Below are positions 43,179 through 52,012 of a stretch of 64,000 nucleotides of DNA, piece after piece. Both the position numbers and the translations under genes were made by a program. Below the pieces are notes generated by a model, which was not told the DNA's origin, searched no databases, and was given only the letters and a program-made list of their open reading frames with translations. Source of the stretch: an uncultured Candidatus Melainabacteria bacterium (GTDB taxonomy: Bacteria; Cyanobacteriota; Vampirovibrionia; Gastranaerophilales; Gastranaerophilaceae); assembly GCA_934757255.1 (NCBI GenBank), contig CAKVLL010000001.1:52920-116919 (forward strand), read 5' to 3'. Numbering within the stretch: position 1 is the stretch's first letter; every line of letters begins with the position of its first letter.

Positions 43179-43881
43179 TTTAATACAAATTTTTTCAGCA
43201 GGAACATCCAGCATCCAAGTCTGGCTTCTTATGTTTATAGCATCATTTGCCGGTGGGGTAATTGCATCAATTTCACCTTGTTCACTTGCAATGCTACCGC
43301 TAATTATTGGATATGTTGGCGGATATTCTAAAGAAACTCCAATAAGGACATTTGTGCAACTCTGTTTCTTTATATTCGGTACCGCAATCGTATTCTCAAT
43401 TATTGGTATAATTTGTGCAGTAACAGGCAGCGTATTTGCATCCGCTCTTGGAGGATATTTTACGCTAATCATGGCATCATTGCTTTTGGTTATGGGGCTT
43501 AAAATCACAGGAATTCTAGATTTTGAAATGCCTGTTATAATAAAAGCCATGCCGGTAAATTCGACAAACTCATTATTCTTGTATCCATTACTTTTGGGTA
43601 TAGTTTTTGCTCTTGCAGGAACACCTTGCTCTACTCCAATCTTAGCCGGAATAATGGCATTTGCCGCAATTGGTAAAAATTTGCTTGCCGCAGTAATTAT
43701 GCTATTCTTATTCGCTCTCGGTCAAGGTCTAATTCTAATTATTGCCGGTTTATTCACTTCCAGTGTAAAGAATTTAAAAATGGTTTCGCACTACACAAAC
43801 GGCTTGATGAAATTCAGCGGCGCGTTGTTGATTTTAGTTGCGATTTACTTGTACTTCAAAACTTTTGCTCCGATTTTGTAG
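43171..43881 (+). CDS. CcdA-type thiol-disulfide electron transporter
   Basis: 236 residues, six membrane helices. The two conserved cysteines lie in SISPCSLAMLPLI and AGTPCSTPILAGI, the pseudo-symmetric hallmark of CcdA/DsbD-beta proteins, which pass reducing power from cytoplasmic thioredoxin across the membrane. Overlap with the thioredoxin-like gene gives translational coupling. A REP hairpin begins ten bases after the stop and may act as its terminator. Confidence 0.94.
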   Translation: MDNLIQIFSAGTSSIQVWLLMFIASFAGGVIASISPCSLAMLPLIIGYVGGYSKETPIRTFVQLCFFIFGTAIVFSIIGIICAVTGSVFASALGGYFTLIMASLLLVMGLKITGILDFEMPVIIKAMPVNSTNSLFLYPLLLGIVFALAGTPCSTPILAGIMAFAAIGKNLLAAVIMLFLFALGQGLILIIAGLFTSSVKNLKMVSHYTNGLMKFSGALLILVAIYLYFKTFAPIL

Positions 43882-43890
43882 TTTAAAAAA

Positions 43891-43918
43891 GGTGGGAACC
43901 GCTTACGCTTTTCCCACC
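43891..43918 (+). repeat. REP hairpin R1
   Basis: 28-bp unit: stem GGTGGGAA / TTCCCACC around CCGCTTACGCTT. Located just after ccdA. Confidence 0.88.
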
Positions 43919-43930
43919 CTACGTGCTCAT

Positions 43931-44380
43931 TTAGAAGCCTATTTTATTAGGTCGAGTTCTATCCATAAGTAAATTAATAGCTTCCATTAATTCTTTATTA
44001 TCAAGTTGGTTATCTTTGCAATGTTGTATAAAAAGTTGTTCTAAGTCTGTAATGCGGCGATTTAACTCTTTGTGTTCCATTGCAAACTTTTTAATTTGCA
44101 CAAAAGTACGCATTATTTGAATATTTATAGCTATAGCTTGTTCTGAATTTAATACAGTAGAAAGCATTGCAACACCTTGTTCTGTAAAAACGTATGGTAA
44201 AAATCTTCTACCACCACGTCCTTTTTTTGATATTCCATTTTGGAATATCAAAGCGTCATATTCTTCTTTAGTAAGCTGAAACATAAAATCATTTGGAAAA
44301 CGATGAAGGTTACGTTTAACAGCTTTGTTTAAATTAAAAGTTTCAACATCATAAAGTTTTGCTAAATCTGAATCTAACAT
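43931..44380 (-). CDS. ORF6N-domain protein, start codon lost
   Basis: 149 residues from the first available ATG. The ORF6N domain is clear (MLDSDLAKLYDVETFNLNKA, FVFTEQGVAMLST-like YVFTEQGVAMLSTVL). Family members begin about 18 residues earlier with an IYxIRGxxV strand. That strand (IQNLIYEIRGTKV) is present in frame upstream at 44381-44430 but has no start codon there; an intact start for it exists in the duplicated copy at 45130-45207. It is therefore either translated from an internal ATG as a shortened protein or is inactivated. ORF6N proteins are phage/mobile-element DNA-binding proteins. Confidence 0.75.
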   Translation of the reverse strand: MLDSDLAKLYDVETFNLNKAVKRNLHRFPNDFMFQLTKEEYDALIFQNGISKKGRGGRRFLPYVFTEQGVAMLSTVLNSEQAIAINIQIMRTFVQIKKFAMEHKELNRRITDLEQLFIQHCKDNQLDNKELMEAINLLMDRTRPNKIGF

Positions 44381-44382
44381 TA

Positions 44383-44483
44383 CTTTTGTGCCTCTTATTT
44401 CATATATTAAATTTTGAATTTGTGTCTGATAAATATACCATATTTTATTATATAATCAAATATTTGTAGACTGAAAATAATAG
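44383..44483. repeat. Direct repeat DR1 (ORF6N 5' region)
   Basis: 101 bp matching DR2 (45153-45265) base for base apart from a 12-base gap. It contains the old promoter and N-terminal codons of the ORF6N gene minus the start codon. Confidence 0.92.
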
Positions 44484-44489
44484 GCGTAG

Positions 44490-44517
44490 GGTGGGAAAAG
44501 CGGAAGCGGTTCCCACC
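44490..44517 (-). repeat. REP hairpin R2, inverted
   Basis: 28-bp unit in the opposite orientation to R1, R3 and R4; stem GGTGGGAA / TTCCCACC around AAGCGGAAGCGG. It lies downstream of the RAYT stop. Confidence 0.88.
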
Positions 44518-44547
44518 TTCATAAAAAATCCCCTCTTTAATAATCTT

Positions 44548-45078
44548 CTATTCCAAATTCAAATCATTAATCTTATTAACATCGTCGAAATTACACCAAT
44601 TGGCATCATAATAACCTTTTTCAACGAATTTCAAAAATGTTGAATATTTCCAATTTTTTGGAGAAATTTGATAATGTTTCATCGAATTATAATGGATATA
44701 ATCGAGATGCGTATATAAATCCTTTTCGTCTCTTATTGTGTGTTCCCAATATCGCCTTTGCCAAATTCCTTTTTCGCCTTTTTTTGTTTTGCTCTCAGAA
44801 ATTTTGTCATTTTTATTCAATCTGTGCGAAAAATAGAATTTTATAGAATAAATGATTTTTGGATATTCTTTTATATTTTTTAATTTTAAAATCATATGTA
44901 AATGATTTTGCATTATACAAATTGCAATTATATTGAATTCAAAATTTTCAAGCGCATTTTTGAATGATTCACGTAACAAATTAATATTTTCAATTAAAAT
45001 ATTCTCTCGATTATTAGTAACAACCGTAAAAAATACGTAGTTATATCCTTGTAGATACATTCGTTTGTAATTTGACAT
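44548..45078 (-). CDS. REP-associated tyrosine transposase (RAYT)
   Basis: 176 residues, Y1 transposase/RAYT family related to IS200/IS605 TnpA. FFTVVTNNRENILI at the N-terminus, the HUH motif MQNHLHMILKL (about residue 58), KGEKGIWQRRYWEHTIRDE and HYNSMKHYQISPKNWKYS follow the RAYT pattern; the nucleophilic tyrosine is expected in the HLDYIHYNS region. Such single-domain proteins nick and mobilise REP hairpins. Inverted REPs R2 and R3 lie on either side. The start looks leaderless (TATAAT six bases before ATG). Length is normal for the family, so it seems intact. Confidence 0.93.
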   Translation of the reverse strand: MSNYKRMYLQGYNYVFFTVVTNNRENILIENINLLRESFKNALENFEFNIIAICIMQNHLHMILKLKNIKEYPKIIYSIKFYFSHRLNKNDKISESKTKKGEKGIWQRRYWEHTIRDEKDLYTHLDYIHYNSMKHYQISPKNWKYSTFLKFVEKGYYDANWCNFDDVNKINDLNLE

Positions 45079-45084
45079 GAATTT

Positions 45085-45090
45085 ATTATA
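45085..45090 (-). promoter_or_regulatory. Candidate extended -10 box, leaderless RAYT
   Basis: TGATATAAT ends six bases before the ATG on the minus strand; no Shine-Dalgarno. Confidence 0.48.
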
Positions 45091-45117
45091 TCATCATTTT
45101 ATTGATTTAATTATGAA

Positions 45118-45145
45118 GGTGGGAACCGCTTACGCTTTTCCCACC
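45118..45145 (+). repeat. REP hairpin R3
   Basis: 28-bp unit identical to R1, 40 bases upstream of the RAYT start; DR2 follows within eight bases. Confidence 0.88.
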
Positions 45146-45207
45146 CTACTTGCTTTTGTGCCTCTTATTTCATATATTAAATTTTGAATTTGTGTCAAAT
45201 GTTCCAT
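45130..45207 (-). pseudogene. Severed 5' end of the ORF6N gene
   Basis: A 25-codon frame MEHLTQIQNLIYEIRGTK followed by seven codons derived from the junction and the REP hairpin, then stop. The first 18 residues supply exactly the N-terminal strand missing from the ORF6N protein at 43931-44380. A TATATT box six bases upstream of its ATG is probably the original promoter. It was separated from the gene body by the RAYT/REP segment. Confidence 0.8.
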
Positions 45208-45265
45208 ATGATAAATATACCATATTTTATTATATAATCAAATATTTGTAGACTGAAAATAATAG
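45153..45265. repeat. Direct repeat DR2 (ancestral-looking copy)
   Basis: 113 bp matching DR1, with 12 additional bases (45197-45208) that contain the ATG start of the ORF6N leader peptide. Confidence 0.92.
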
Positions 45266-45285
45266 TAATTATTAAATATTAAAAA

Positions 45286-45313
45286 GGTGGGAACCGCTTA
45301 CGCTTTTCCCACC
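45286..45313 (+). repeat. REP hairpin R4
   Basis: 28-bp unit identical to R1 and R3, eight bases after the stop of the large minus-strand gene that follows. Confidence 0.88.
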
Positions 45314-45320
45314 CTATTTG

Positions 45321-47630
45321 CTATGCTGCTAATTTTCTATATTCTGCGATAATATCATCAACAAAATCTTTAAAATGAATCATATATACATTTGAATCTC
45401 TGCCATCAGTATCTACAGTCCATACAATTCTACTCTTTGTATTATTTCTATTGGCAGTCATATATTCGTTACAATGATTTATAAGATCTTTTTGCTTTGT
45501 ACCATTGTTATTTTTATTTTTTATTGCGCCAGCATCAACATATCTATTAACTACAGTTTGTGCTGCCGTATTTAACTTAGCTTTATCTAAACCTGCCGTA
45601 GCTAAAACATCAACAACTTGAGTGCCTAAAGTAGAAAGAGTTGCCTTTATATCATTTTTCTTATGACTCCAATCGCGATTTCTTTTATCCATTTTACCAT
45701 ACAAGATAACTGTCTTATCACCATTGTATAAATCTTGGAAGTTTGCATTAGTATTCCAATTGTCAATTGATTCATTTAATGACAAGGTTTTATCAGTAGT
45801 TTTTGCAACAATTTCACTGACACCAGCTTGAACAGTTACAGTTATAGATTTAGTTGCAATAACATTACCATCAATAGATACACTAATTTGTCCTGTATAA
45901 GTTCCAGATTTAGAAGTATCAATTGCTAAATTGCCATTTTTGTCTACTGATACACAACCTGTGCTTGAGTATGAAATCCTATCTGATGTAACAGTTTTTC
46001 CGGAACATGTAGCTGAAGTTGGAAGCTGTATTTTATTATCAACTGCATTTTGTTCGAATGTATAACTATCCTTAACATCAGCAAGTAAAGCATTTTTTTC
46101 TGCTTCTGTAATTTTACTAATATCACCAAATTCAACAATTTTTGCTTTTAATTCCTCCATTTTTGACTCAATTTCCGGAGTTGTTAAATTCTTTGCTATT
46201 TCAGAAGCATAAGTTTCACCAAAGACATCTTTTACAGCCTGAGCAAAAACATTTCCTTTAGCAATAACCGCTTTGCAGTATGATGTTGCGGCAGTCTTAA
46301 CAGCTGCAGAATCATCATTTGCTTTTGCTGATTCAACCAATTTATCATACATTGTATTCAAATCTGATAGTGGCATATCGCTCAATCCATTTGGATAAAA
46401 TTCTGTTAAACGACTTGTGATTTGTTCAACTACATAATCAACAACTTTTTGTTGATTCAATACACCATCTATATCAAAGTCACCATTTTTTGCCTTTTCA
46501 ATTGTAGCATTCATAATTTCATCATAAGCAGTCAATTCACCACTCATCAGTCCCGTAATTTTATCTGCAAATACTGAACTTAAATTTGAAGTTATAGCTG
46601 ATTTTAAAGCATCGCCTGTAAAGATATTTTTAACGGAGATTGTTTTTTGCATATCTTTGTAAGCTTCACTTTCTTTAAATTCGCTTATACCATAGTTCAT
46701 TGCATTTGTGAAATCACCACTTTTTGTGTTTTCTAATAAATTATTTACATATTCAACCACTGCTGCATCATATAATTTTGAATTTTTTGTATAGTCATCT
46801 TCCTTCTTAACATCTTCTAACGCTTTTTCAATATTTTTCTTCAAAACACTTTTCTGAAGTTCATTGAGTGTTGCACTTTCAGATGTATTATAGCCATAAG
46901 TTGCCAGTAGTTCTAAATCTACAGCACCATTTTCTTCTCCTAAACCGGCTGTTGCCATATAGTTTTTGATAATTTCTGTAACATTCATTTGAATATCATA
47001 TACATCAGAATCTTCCGGAATATTATTTATATAATTGTTAATCAAATTCTGCAAAGAAGAATCTTCAGCATAAGAATAACCATATTCTTTAACAAAATCT
47101 TTCATATTATCATTCAAATATTCATTAGCACAATAATCCGCAGTTGCCTTATTTTTAATTGTCGGAGCTTCTTCTTCTAAAAAAGCATCCAAATCTTCTA
47201 TTTTACCGCCATTTTGAATAAATATTTCAACTTTTGCAGCAATACCTGCTGAAACAGATTTTTTCCAAGCGGAAGAATCTGAAATAACAGATGGCGCACT
47301 TATCGTGGAAGTAAATTCATTTACTCTTTCATAAATTGCAATTCTTTCTTCCATAGACGCAATTTCTTTGCTATCCAATGCGTTTTTATTTCTATATTTT
47401 GTTCCAGAAATTTTACCACTCTTTTGATTAGCATCAACACTTTTCCAAAAACTGTTAATTAAATCATTTTTACCGGCATCAGTAGTTTCGCCATCCCATT
47501 CAAAATTTTCTTCCATATAAGAACGAAACTCTGATTTAATGATTGTACCATCACCATTCTTATCAGCTTTTGTTTTCCAATCTGTGTCAGTTGCTAAAAA
47601 TTGATAAATTCTTGAAACATCATTTGACAT
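45321..47630 (-). CDS. Large EF-hand and Ig-like protein, unknown function
   Basis: 769 residues, acidic, no signal peptide or membrane helix. Near the N-terminus ADKNGDGTIIKSEFRSYM is a canonical EF-hand loop, and a second, looser one follows (VDANQKSGKISGTKY). A long helical middle (about 100-510) is followed by a beta-rich, Ig-like stretch (about 535-610: SGKTVTSDRISYSSTG, KSGTYTGQISVSIDG) and a C-terminal domain starting KTVILYGKMDKRNRDWS. AAAAAGGAG precedes the ATG. Likely calcium-binding; lineage-type protein. REP R4 sits at its 3' end. Confidence 0.65.
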   Translation of the reverse strand: MSNDVSRIYQFLATDTDWKTKADKNGDGTIIKSEFRSYMEENFEWDGETTDAGKNDLINSFWKSVDANQKSGKISGTKYRNKNALDSKEIASMEERIAIYERVNEFTSTISAPSVISDSSAWKKSVSAGIAAKVEIFIQNGGKIEDLDAFLEEEAPTIKNKATADYCANEYLNDNMKDFVKEYGYSYAEDSSLQNLINNYINNIPEDSDVYDIQMNVTEIIKNYMATAGLGEENGAVDLELLATYGYNTSESATLNELQKSVLKKNIEKALEDVKKEDDYTKNSKLYDAAVVEYVNNLLENTKSGDFTNAMNYGISEFKESEAYKDMQKTISVKNIFTGDALKSAITSNLSSVFADKITGLMSGELTAYDEIMNATIEKAKNGDFDIDGVLNQQKVVDYVVEQITSRLTEFYPNGLSDMPLSDLNTMYDKLVESAKANDDSAAVKTAATSYCKAVIAKGNVFAQAVKDVFGETYASEIAKNLTTPEIESKMEELKAKIVEFGDISKITEAEKNALLADVKDSYTFEQNAVDNKIQLPTSATCSGKTVTSDRISYSSTGCVSVDKNGNLAIDTSKSGTYTGQISVSIDGNVIATKSITVTVQAGVSEIVAKTTDKTLSLNESIDNWNTNANFQDLYNGDKTVILYGKMDKRNRDWSHKKNDIKATLSTLGTQVVDVLATAGLDKAKLNTAAQTVVNRYVDAGAIKNKNNNGTKQKDLINHCNEYMTANRNNTKSRIVWTVDTDGRDSNVYMIHFKDFVDDIIAEYRKLAA

Positions 47631-47767
47631 CGTAATACTCCTTTTTATTTTTCCTTTTATGACATGTATAACGGCATATTTTAAAAAAACTTTAGAGTTT
47701 TTGATTCGATTGTTACAATTGTTTACAAACTTTATAAAAATTACTTTTCAGCTGTTATATCAAATAA

Positions 47768-48232
47768 TTAAATACAATTTTTGCTTTCAGTTAATATCTC
47801 AGATGCTACAATTTCCGCGGCAGTTTTAATAAACATCTCACATGGACGCGTAGCATAATACTCCTCTGTACGTTTAGATGGTACTGGAGAAAATGATTCA
47901 CCATCAAGTCCTAATAATTCACGACAAATTATGGTTTCATGCTTTTCTTTAAATTTTCCAGCTAAACTTTGAATAAATTCATAATGCTTCGCCTTAATAA
48001 CATCATCATTTGGAGTCGTGTACCCTCGTAAAAAACCTGCAACCATAAACATTGCGCTTACGGCACCACAAACTTCACGAAGCCTACCCATTCCACCGCC
48101 AAAAGAAGATGATAATCTCAAAGCTTCTTCATCACTAAGTCCAACATCTTCTGCAAATGTCAACATCACAGACTGAGCACAATTATATCCATTTCGGAAA
48201 TTTTCAGCAGCTATTTTTCCATAATCTTTCAT
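47768..48232 (-). CDS. C_GCAxxG_C_C family protein
   Basis: 154 residues. The family's cysteine pattern is present: NGYNCAQSV, GGGMGRLREVCGAVSAM, IICRELLGLDG and ATRPCEMF. These proteins are probably redox or metal-binding, of unknown role, common in anaerobes. The start looks leaderless. Confidence 0.9.
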   Translation of the reverse strand: MKDYGKIAAENFRNGYNCAQSVMLTFAEDVGLSDEEALRLSSSFGGGMGRLREVCGAVSAMFMVAGFLRGYTTPNDDVIKAKHYEFIQSLAGKFKEKHETIICRELLGLDGESFSPVPSKRTEEYYATRPCEMFIKTAAEIVASEILTESKNCI

Positions 48233-48238
48233 AACATA

Positions 48239-48244
48239 ATTATA
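48239..48244 (-). promoter_or_regulatory. Candidate extended -10 box, leaderless C_GCAxxG gene
   Basis: TGATATAAT ends six bases before the ATG on the minus strand; no Shine-Dalgarno. Confidence 0.48.
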
Positions 48245-48327
48245 TCATTAATAAACTTGACTTGATACAATGAGCATTATATCATTATTCCACACTAGCA
48301 TATTATATCCCAAAGGAAATGAGTATC

Positions 48328-50634
48328 GTGAAAATATTTAACATAAACCCACTAGATTCAAACTTTCTAGTAACTAGAAGCTTGAAAAAAAAAGAAAATA
48401 AATTTAATAATAAACAATATAAAACAATCCCCAATTCATACAAAGATTTTAATATAAATTTCAAAGGACGCACACCGGAAAACTTTTATATACAAGATTA
48501 CAACCAAAATAGTATGCCTTCTGAAATGAAAAAATATCTGGATGCTGATTTTGAAGCTAGAAAACATATTCCGCCAGAACAAGTTATGAGGGAAGTTTTC
48601 AAATATTTAGACATAGCTAGTAATGTTGAAGAAGCCAAAGAACTATATTCTGATGAGAAATTATTCCAAAACTTACACGAAGCGAATATAAAAGGAAGAT
48701 CTGGAATTCTATCCGACATAAAGCTTGCACAAGAAATTGAAAAAGCACCTTTATTCAAAAATTCTAATGACAATTTTGGAATTTATCTTTTAAGAAAAAT
48801 TTATATTGAAGGTAAAACTATACGAGAAATAAACAAAGATTTCTTTGATAAAGATTTAAACGATACTTATAAAGGCATTATAACTCAACCAATTACGTAT
48901 GGAACAACTTCTGCTTATGGCATCAGATATCCAAAAAACGATTTTTGGCACTCTTTTATTGCAACACGAGATGAATACAAAAAATTCTTTATCGAAAATC
49001 TTCCAAAAGCAGAAACTCCCAAAATCATTTCAGGAAATGAACACCGCAAAGCTTTTATTAACAAAAACAAAACAAATAATAACAATTCAGCAACACAAAA
49101 GAAACCTCAAAAGAAAAAATACATAATAAAAGATTATCAAAAAAAAGCACTTAACAATGATATAAAATCAACAAATGCTGACAAAAATGCTATCGAAAAA
49201 GTTATTAGAAAACGTTTTTCACAAAATAATCCGGAAGCTTCCTTTTTCATCAAATACTTAAGCCCAATTATGACAATTGCAGCAGACAGGATACATTTGT
49301 CCGAAGAAATAAAATACTTTGCCGAAAGTGAAAAAGACACAAAACCAGCTGACAATATGATGTTTAAAAGGTTTTGGAAAGCAAATCCTAACCTACTGGA
49401 ACAATATTCGACTGCTATAACTGATACAATGGATTTATTTACAGACGTATATGCTGCAGGCGGAAATATTCATATTAATAATCTGTTTGAAGAAATTAAT
49501 GACAACACTGAAAACAAAAAAATAATTGATTCCATATCACCAGAATTTAAAGAATTGCTCGACTATGTTCAAACAATTGTTCCAAATCGAAATAAAAAAT
49601 ATGAAGAGCATAACAAACTTCAAGCTGAATGGGAAGAATATTTCAACAACAAATACGGCACATTAGAAGCTACCGTTGGGAAAAATGTTCAATCTCAAAT
49701 TCAAAAACAAACCTCACATAATGCTGGAGAAAAAATATTAATTTTAAAAGACATTAATGACAAACCTATTGAAATAAAAGTAGATGTAGAAAAAGCTTTT
49801 AAAGATTATATAATAAATCAAAAATTTAAAAATCACCCAATACAATATGCAAATTTTTACTACAAAGAAATTTTAAAATCTCCACAAGTTAATGATTTAG
49901 TAAAACTTACAATTGCACTAGAACCCTATAGAGAAAAACTTCAAGATGGACAAATTATGCCAATAAGTGAAGCTCTTAATATTCTAGATGAAGCGTTCGA
50001 CAAAAATGCTTTTAATAACCAAAAAATTACAAAAGTCTCCAATTGCGCACAAGCAGAATTTTTTGCACATAAAACAGAAAATCCGGAACAAATATACCGT
50101 TTTCTTCTCGGAGATTTTTCAGATTTAGATAAAGAATGTTTTAGTATTGTAACTTCTGGATTTAACAACACCGATAAAGACTCTTTGAATAAAATGTATG
50201 ATAAAATTTTTAAACCTACAAACATTACAGAAGCACAAAAAATTGCTCTTAAAATCACACAATTTATAAGTAATTATAACAAAGACACTGTTCAATCAAC
50301 TAAATCGGTTTTATATGACCAAAAACTTATATCAGATTATTTATCAGTCATTAAAACAGCTATGAATAATGATGACAGACTCAAAAGAAACATAAAAAAC
50401 ATTTTTGTTAAACTCTCTAATACTTATTCAGCTTTAAAAATGATTTTAGAAGAAAATAAAAATGATTCTTCTAACTTAAAACACTGCAGAATAGAAGCAA
50501 CTGTTATGACTGCTATAAAAGTACTACTTGAAAACAATGAAAAATTCCTTCAAAGCTTGAATAATGATGAAACTGCCACATTATTAATACTTTTAGAAAA
50601 TTTAAAACAGAAAAGAGCTCTTAAGAAATTCTAA
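48328..50634 (+). CDS. Large lineage-type hypothetical with NFKG motif
   Basis: About 768 residues, no signal peptide or membrane helix. A basic N-terminal tail (KKKENKFNNKQYK) leads to DFNINFKGRTPENFYI, then a long mostly helical protein. KNDFWHSFIATRDEYKKFF and EQYSTAITDTMDLF give no family hit from memory. AAAGGAA at 48312-48318 touches the ATG at 48319 but suits the GTG at 48328 (nine-base spacing), so GTG is preferred. The 3' end overlaps the convergent DUF4127 gene by 14 bases. Confidence 0.65.
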   Translation: MKIFNINPLDSNFLVTRSLKKKENKFNNKQYKTIPNSYKDFNINFKGRTPENFYIQDYNQNSMPSEMKKYLDADFEARKHIPPEQVMREVFKYLDIASNVEEAKELYSDEKLFQNLHEANIKGRSGILSDIKLAQEIEKAPLFKNSNDNFGIYLLRKIYIEGKTIREINKDFFDKDLNDTYKGIITQPITYGTTSAYGIRYPKNDFWHSFIATRDEYKKFFIENLPKAETPKIISGNEHRKAFINKNKTNNNNSATQKKPQKKKYIIKDYQKKALNNDIKSTNADKNAIEKVIRKRFSQNNPEASFFIKYLSPIMTIAADRIHLSEEIKYFAESEKDTKPADNMMFKRFWKANPNLLEQYSTAITDTMDLFTDVYAAGGNIHINNLFEEINDNTENKKIIDSISPEFKELLDYVQTIVPNRNKKYEEHNKLQAEWEEYFNNKYGTLEATVGKNVQSQIQKQTSHNAGEKILILKDINDKPIEIKVDVEKAFKDYIINQKFKNHPIQYANFYYKEILKSPQVNDLVKLTIALEPYREKLQDGQIMPISEALNILDEAFDKNAFNNQKITKVSNCAQAEFFAHKTENPEQIYRFLLGDFSDLDKECFSIVTSGFNNTDKDSLNKMYDKIFKPTNITEAQKIALKITQFISNYNKDTVQSTKSVLYDQKLISDYLSVIKTAMNNDDRLKRNIKNIFVKLSNTYSALKMILEENKNDSSNLKHCRIEATVMTAIKVLLENNEKFLQSLNNDETATLLILLENLKQKRALKKF

Positions 50635-51934
50635 CCTCAACTTCAAATTTTCTATTCCAAGGATATAAATAATTAATATTCTGCGGTTTAATTTTCAAAA
50701 TTTGCTGCAATCTTACTTGATAAGGTTGCATAAGTTTACTAATATCACAAGGAGTTTCAATTTGATTTCTCACATTTGCTTGATACGCCCAATCATCAAG
50801 AAAACGAATTAATTCCAATTTTCTAAATGCTGCTTCCTCATATTTTAAAGCTTGCCATTTAACTTTTATTGCACACAACAAACTTCCAAGCGTATTTGCG
50901 CTTGTATTCCAAGCAGCATAACCGTAAAAATTTTCTAAATTAATTTTTTCCAAAAGTTGTTCGACAAACGCATTATCAGCTCCATTTGCATACCTAACAT
51001 CAGCTACTGCATAAGGTTTATTTGGAATTACAAAATTCCCTTCATAAGGTTTTGTTTCCCATCCCATAACTAATTCACCTTGTTTTTCAATAAAATTATT
51101 GACAACAAGTATTAAATCCGCATCATCTTTGGAACTTATTTTAAAACCAGCTAATTCCAATTGTCCACATACAGATTTTTCTATTGAGACATCCTCGTAA
51201 TTGGAAATTTTATCTTTAAATTCCGGTTCAACAAACTGTGGATAAACCTTTATATCTTTTTTAATTGCTCTGGCTAACAACGCAAGCGGAATCTCATCAG
51301 CACCTGTTTTTGTTTTACCACCCAATTTTTCAAGTGTTTTAGCTTCTTCAACATTAAAACCTTTTTCTGCACAATCATCTTTTGAAAAGATTAAAGTCTC
51401 AAAAATCCCTTCTTTTTGCCAATCTAAATATATTTTATTTATCTCAAAATTTCGTTTTCGCGTGTTTAAATAATCTTCAATAATTTCAACCGGAATATCA
51501 CTCTTATTTTTGCCACCGGAAAAAGAATATTCAAAAATTTTTTTGCCATACTTTGACCAATATTCTTTTTCTTCTTCGTTATAATTATTGTTTGAAATTC
51601 GCATTATACTAGAAAATGCGTAAACTTTTTTATTCGCTAAACACGGTTTTATTTTCTCCAATCGTTCTTTTAATTCATCCAAACTATCTAACGACCGTCT
51701 TGACGGAATTAAACCTCCATACACAAGAGTATCAAGTGCCAAAATCAAACTATCAACTTTGGGTAAATTTTCAAGCCAATTTAAAAGTTCTTCTACTTTT
51801 GCAACTTTAGTCAAATCTCCCAACAACTCTCTCGGAGGAAGATAAAGCTCTATACTCTTATCTATTTCTACAATATTTTTTGCTAAACTATAACAAACCG
51901 GACGATTATCTATTGGTAAAAATGCTATTTTCAT
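50621..51934 (-). CDS. DUF4127 family protein
   Basis: 437 residues from the ATG at 51934. FLPIDNRPVCYSL, LYLPPRELLG, ILALDTLVYGGLIPSRR and AYAAWNTSANTLGS-type GYAAWNTSANTLG are typical of DUF4127, a family of uncertain enzymatic role with a periplasmic-binding-like or hydrolase-like fold. The frame open further upstream is not part of the family. Possibly leaderless, with TATTAT six bases before ATG. Divergent from the ArsP_2-type transporter. Confidence 0.87.
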   Translation of the reverse strand: MKIAFLPIDNRPVCYSLAKNIVEIDKSIELYLPPRELLGDLTKVAKVEELLNWLENLPKVDSLILALDTLVYGGLIPSRRSLDSLDELKERLEKIKPCLANKKVYAFSSIMRISNNNYNEEEKEYWSKYGKKIFEYSFSGGKNKSDIPVEIIEDYLNTRKRNFEINKIYLDWQKEGIFETLIFSKDDCAEKGFNVEEAKTLEKLGGKTKTGADEIPLALLARAIKKDIKVYPQFVEPEFKDKISNYEDVSIEKSVCGQLELAGFKISSKDDADLILVVNNFIEKQGELVMGWETKPYEGNFVIPNKPYAVADVRYANGADNAFVEQLLEKINLENFYGYAAWNTSANTLGSLLCAIKVKWQALKYEEAAFRKLELIRFLDDWAYQANVRNQIETPCDISKLMQPYQVRLQQILKIKPQNINYLYPWNRKFEVEVRIS

Positions 51935-51940
51935 GAAATT

Positions 51941-51946
51941 ATAATA
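51941..51946 (-). promoter_or_regulatory. Candidate -10 box, leaderless DUF4127 gene
   Basis: TATTAT lies six bases before the ATG on the minus strand (an overlapping TATAAT lies four bases before it). Confidence 0.4.
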
Positions 51947-52012
51947 CAACGAATTTCTTAAAATAGAAAGTAAATAAGTTTTATAATCAACATTGACTAT
52001 CACATAAATTTG

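Noticed and set aside
43891..45313. CRISPR array made of the 28-bp repeats
   Set aside because: Spacing is irregular (hundreds of bases), one unit is inverted, the units are full hairpins and no cas gene is present; a RAYT is.
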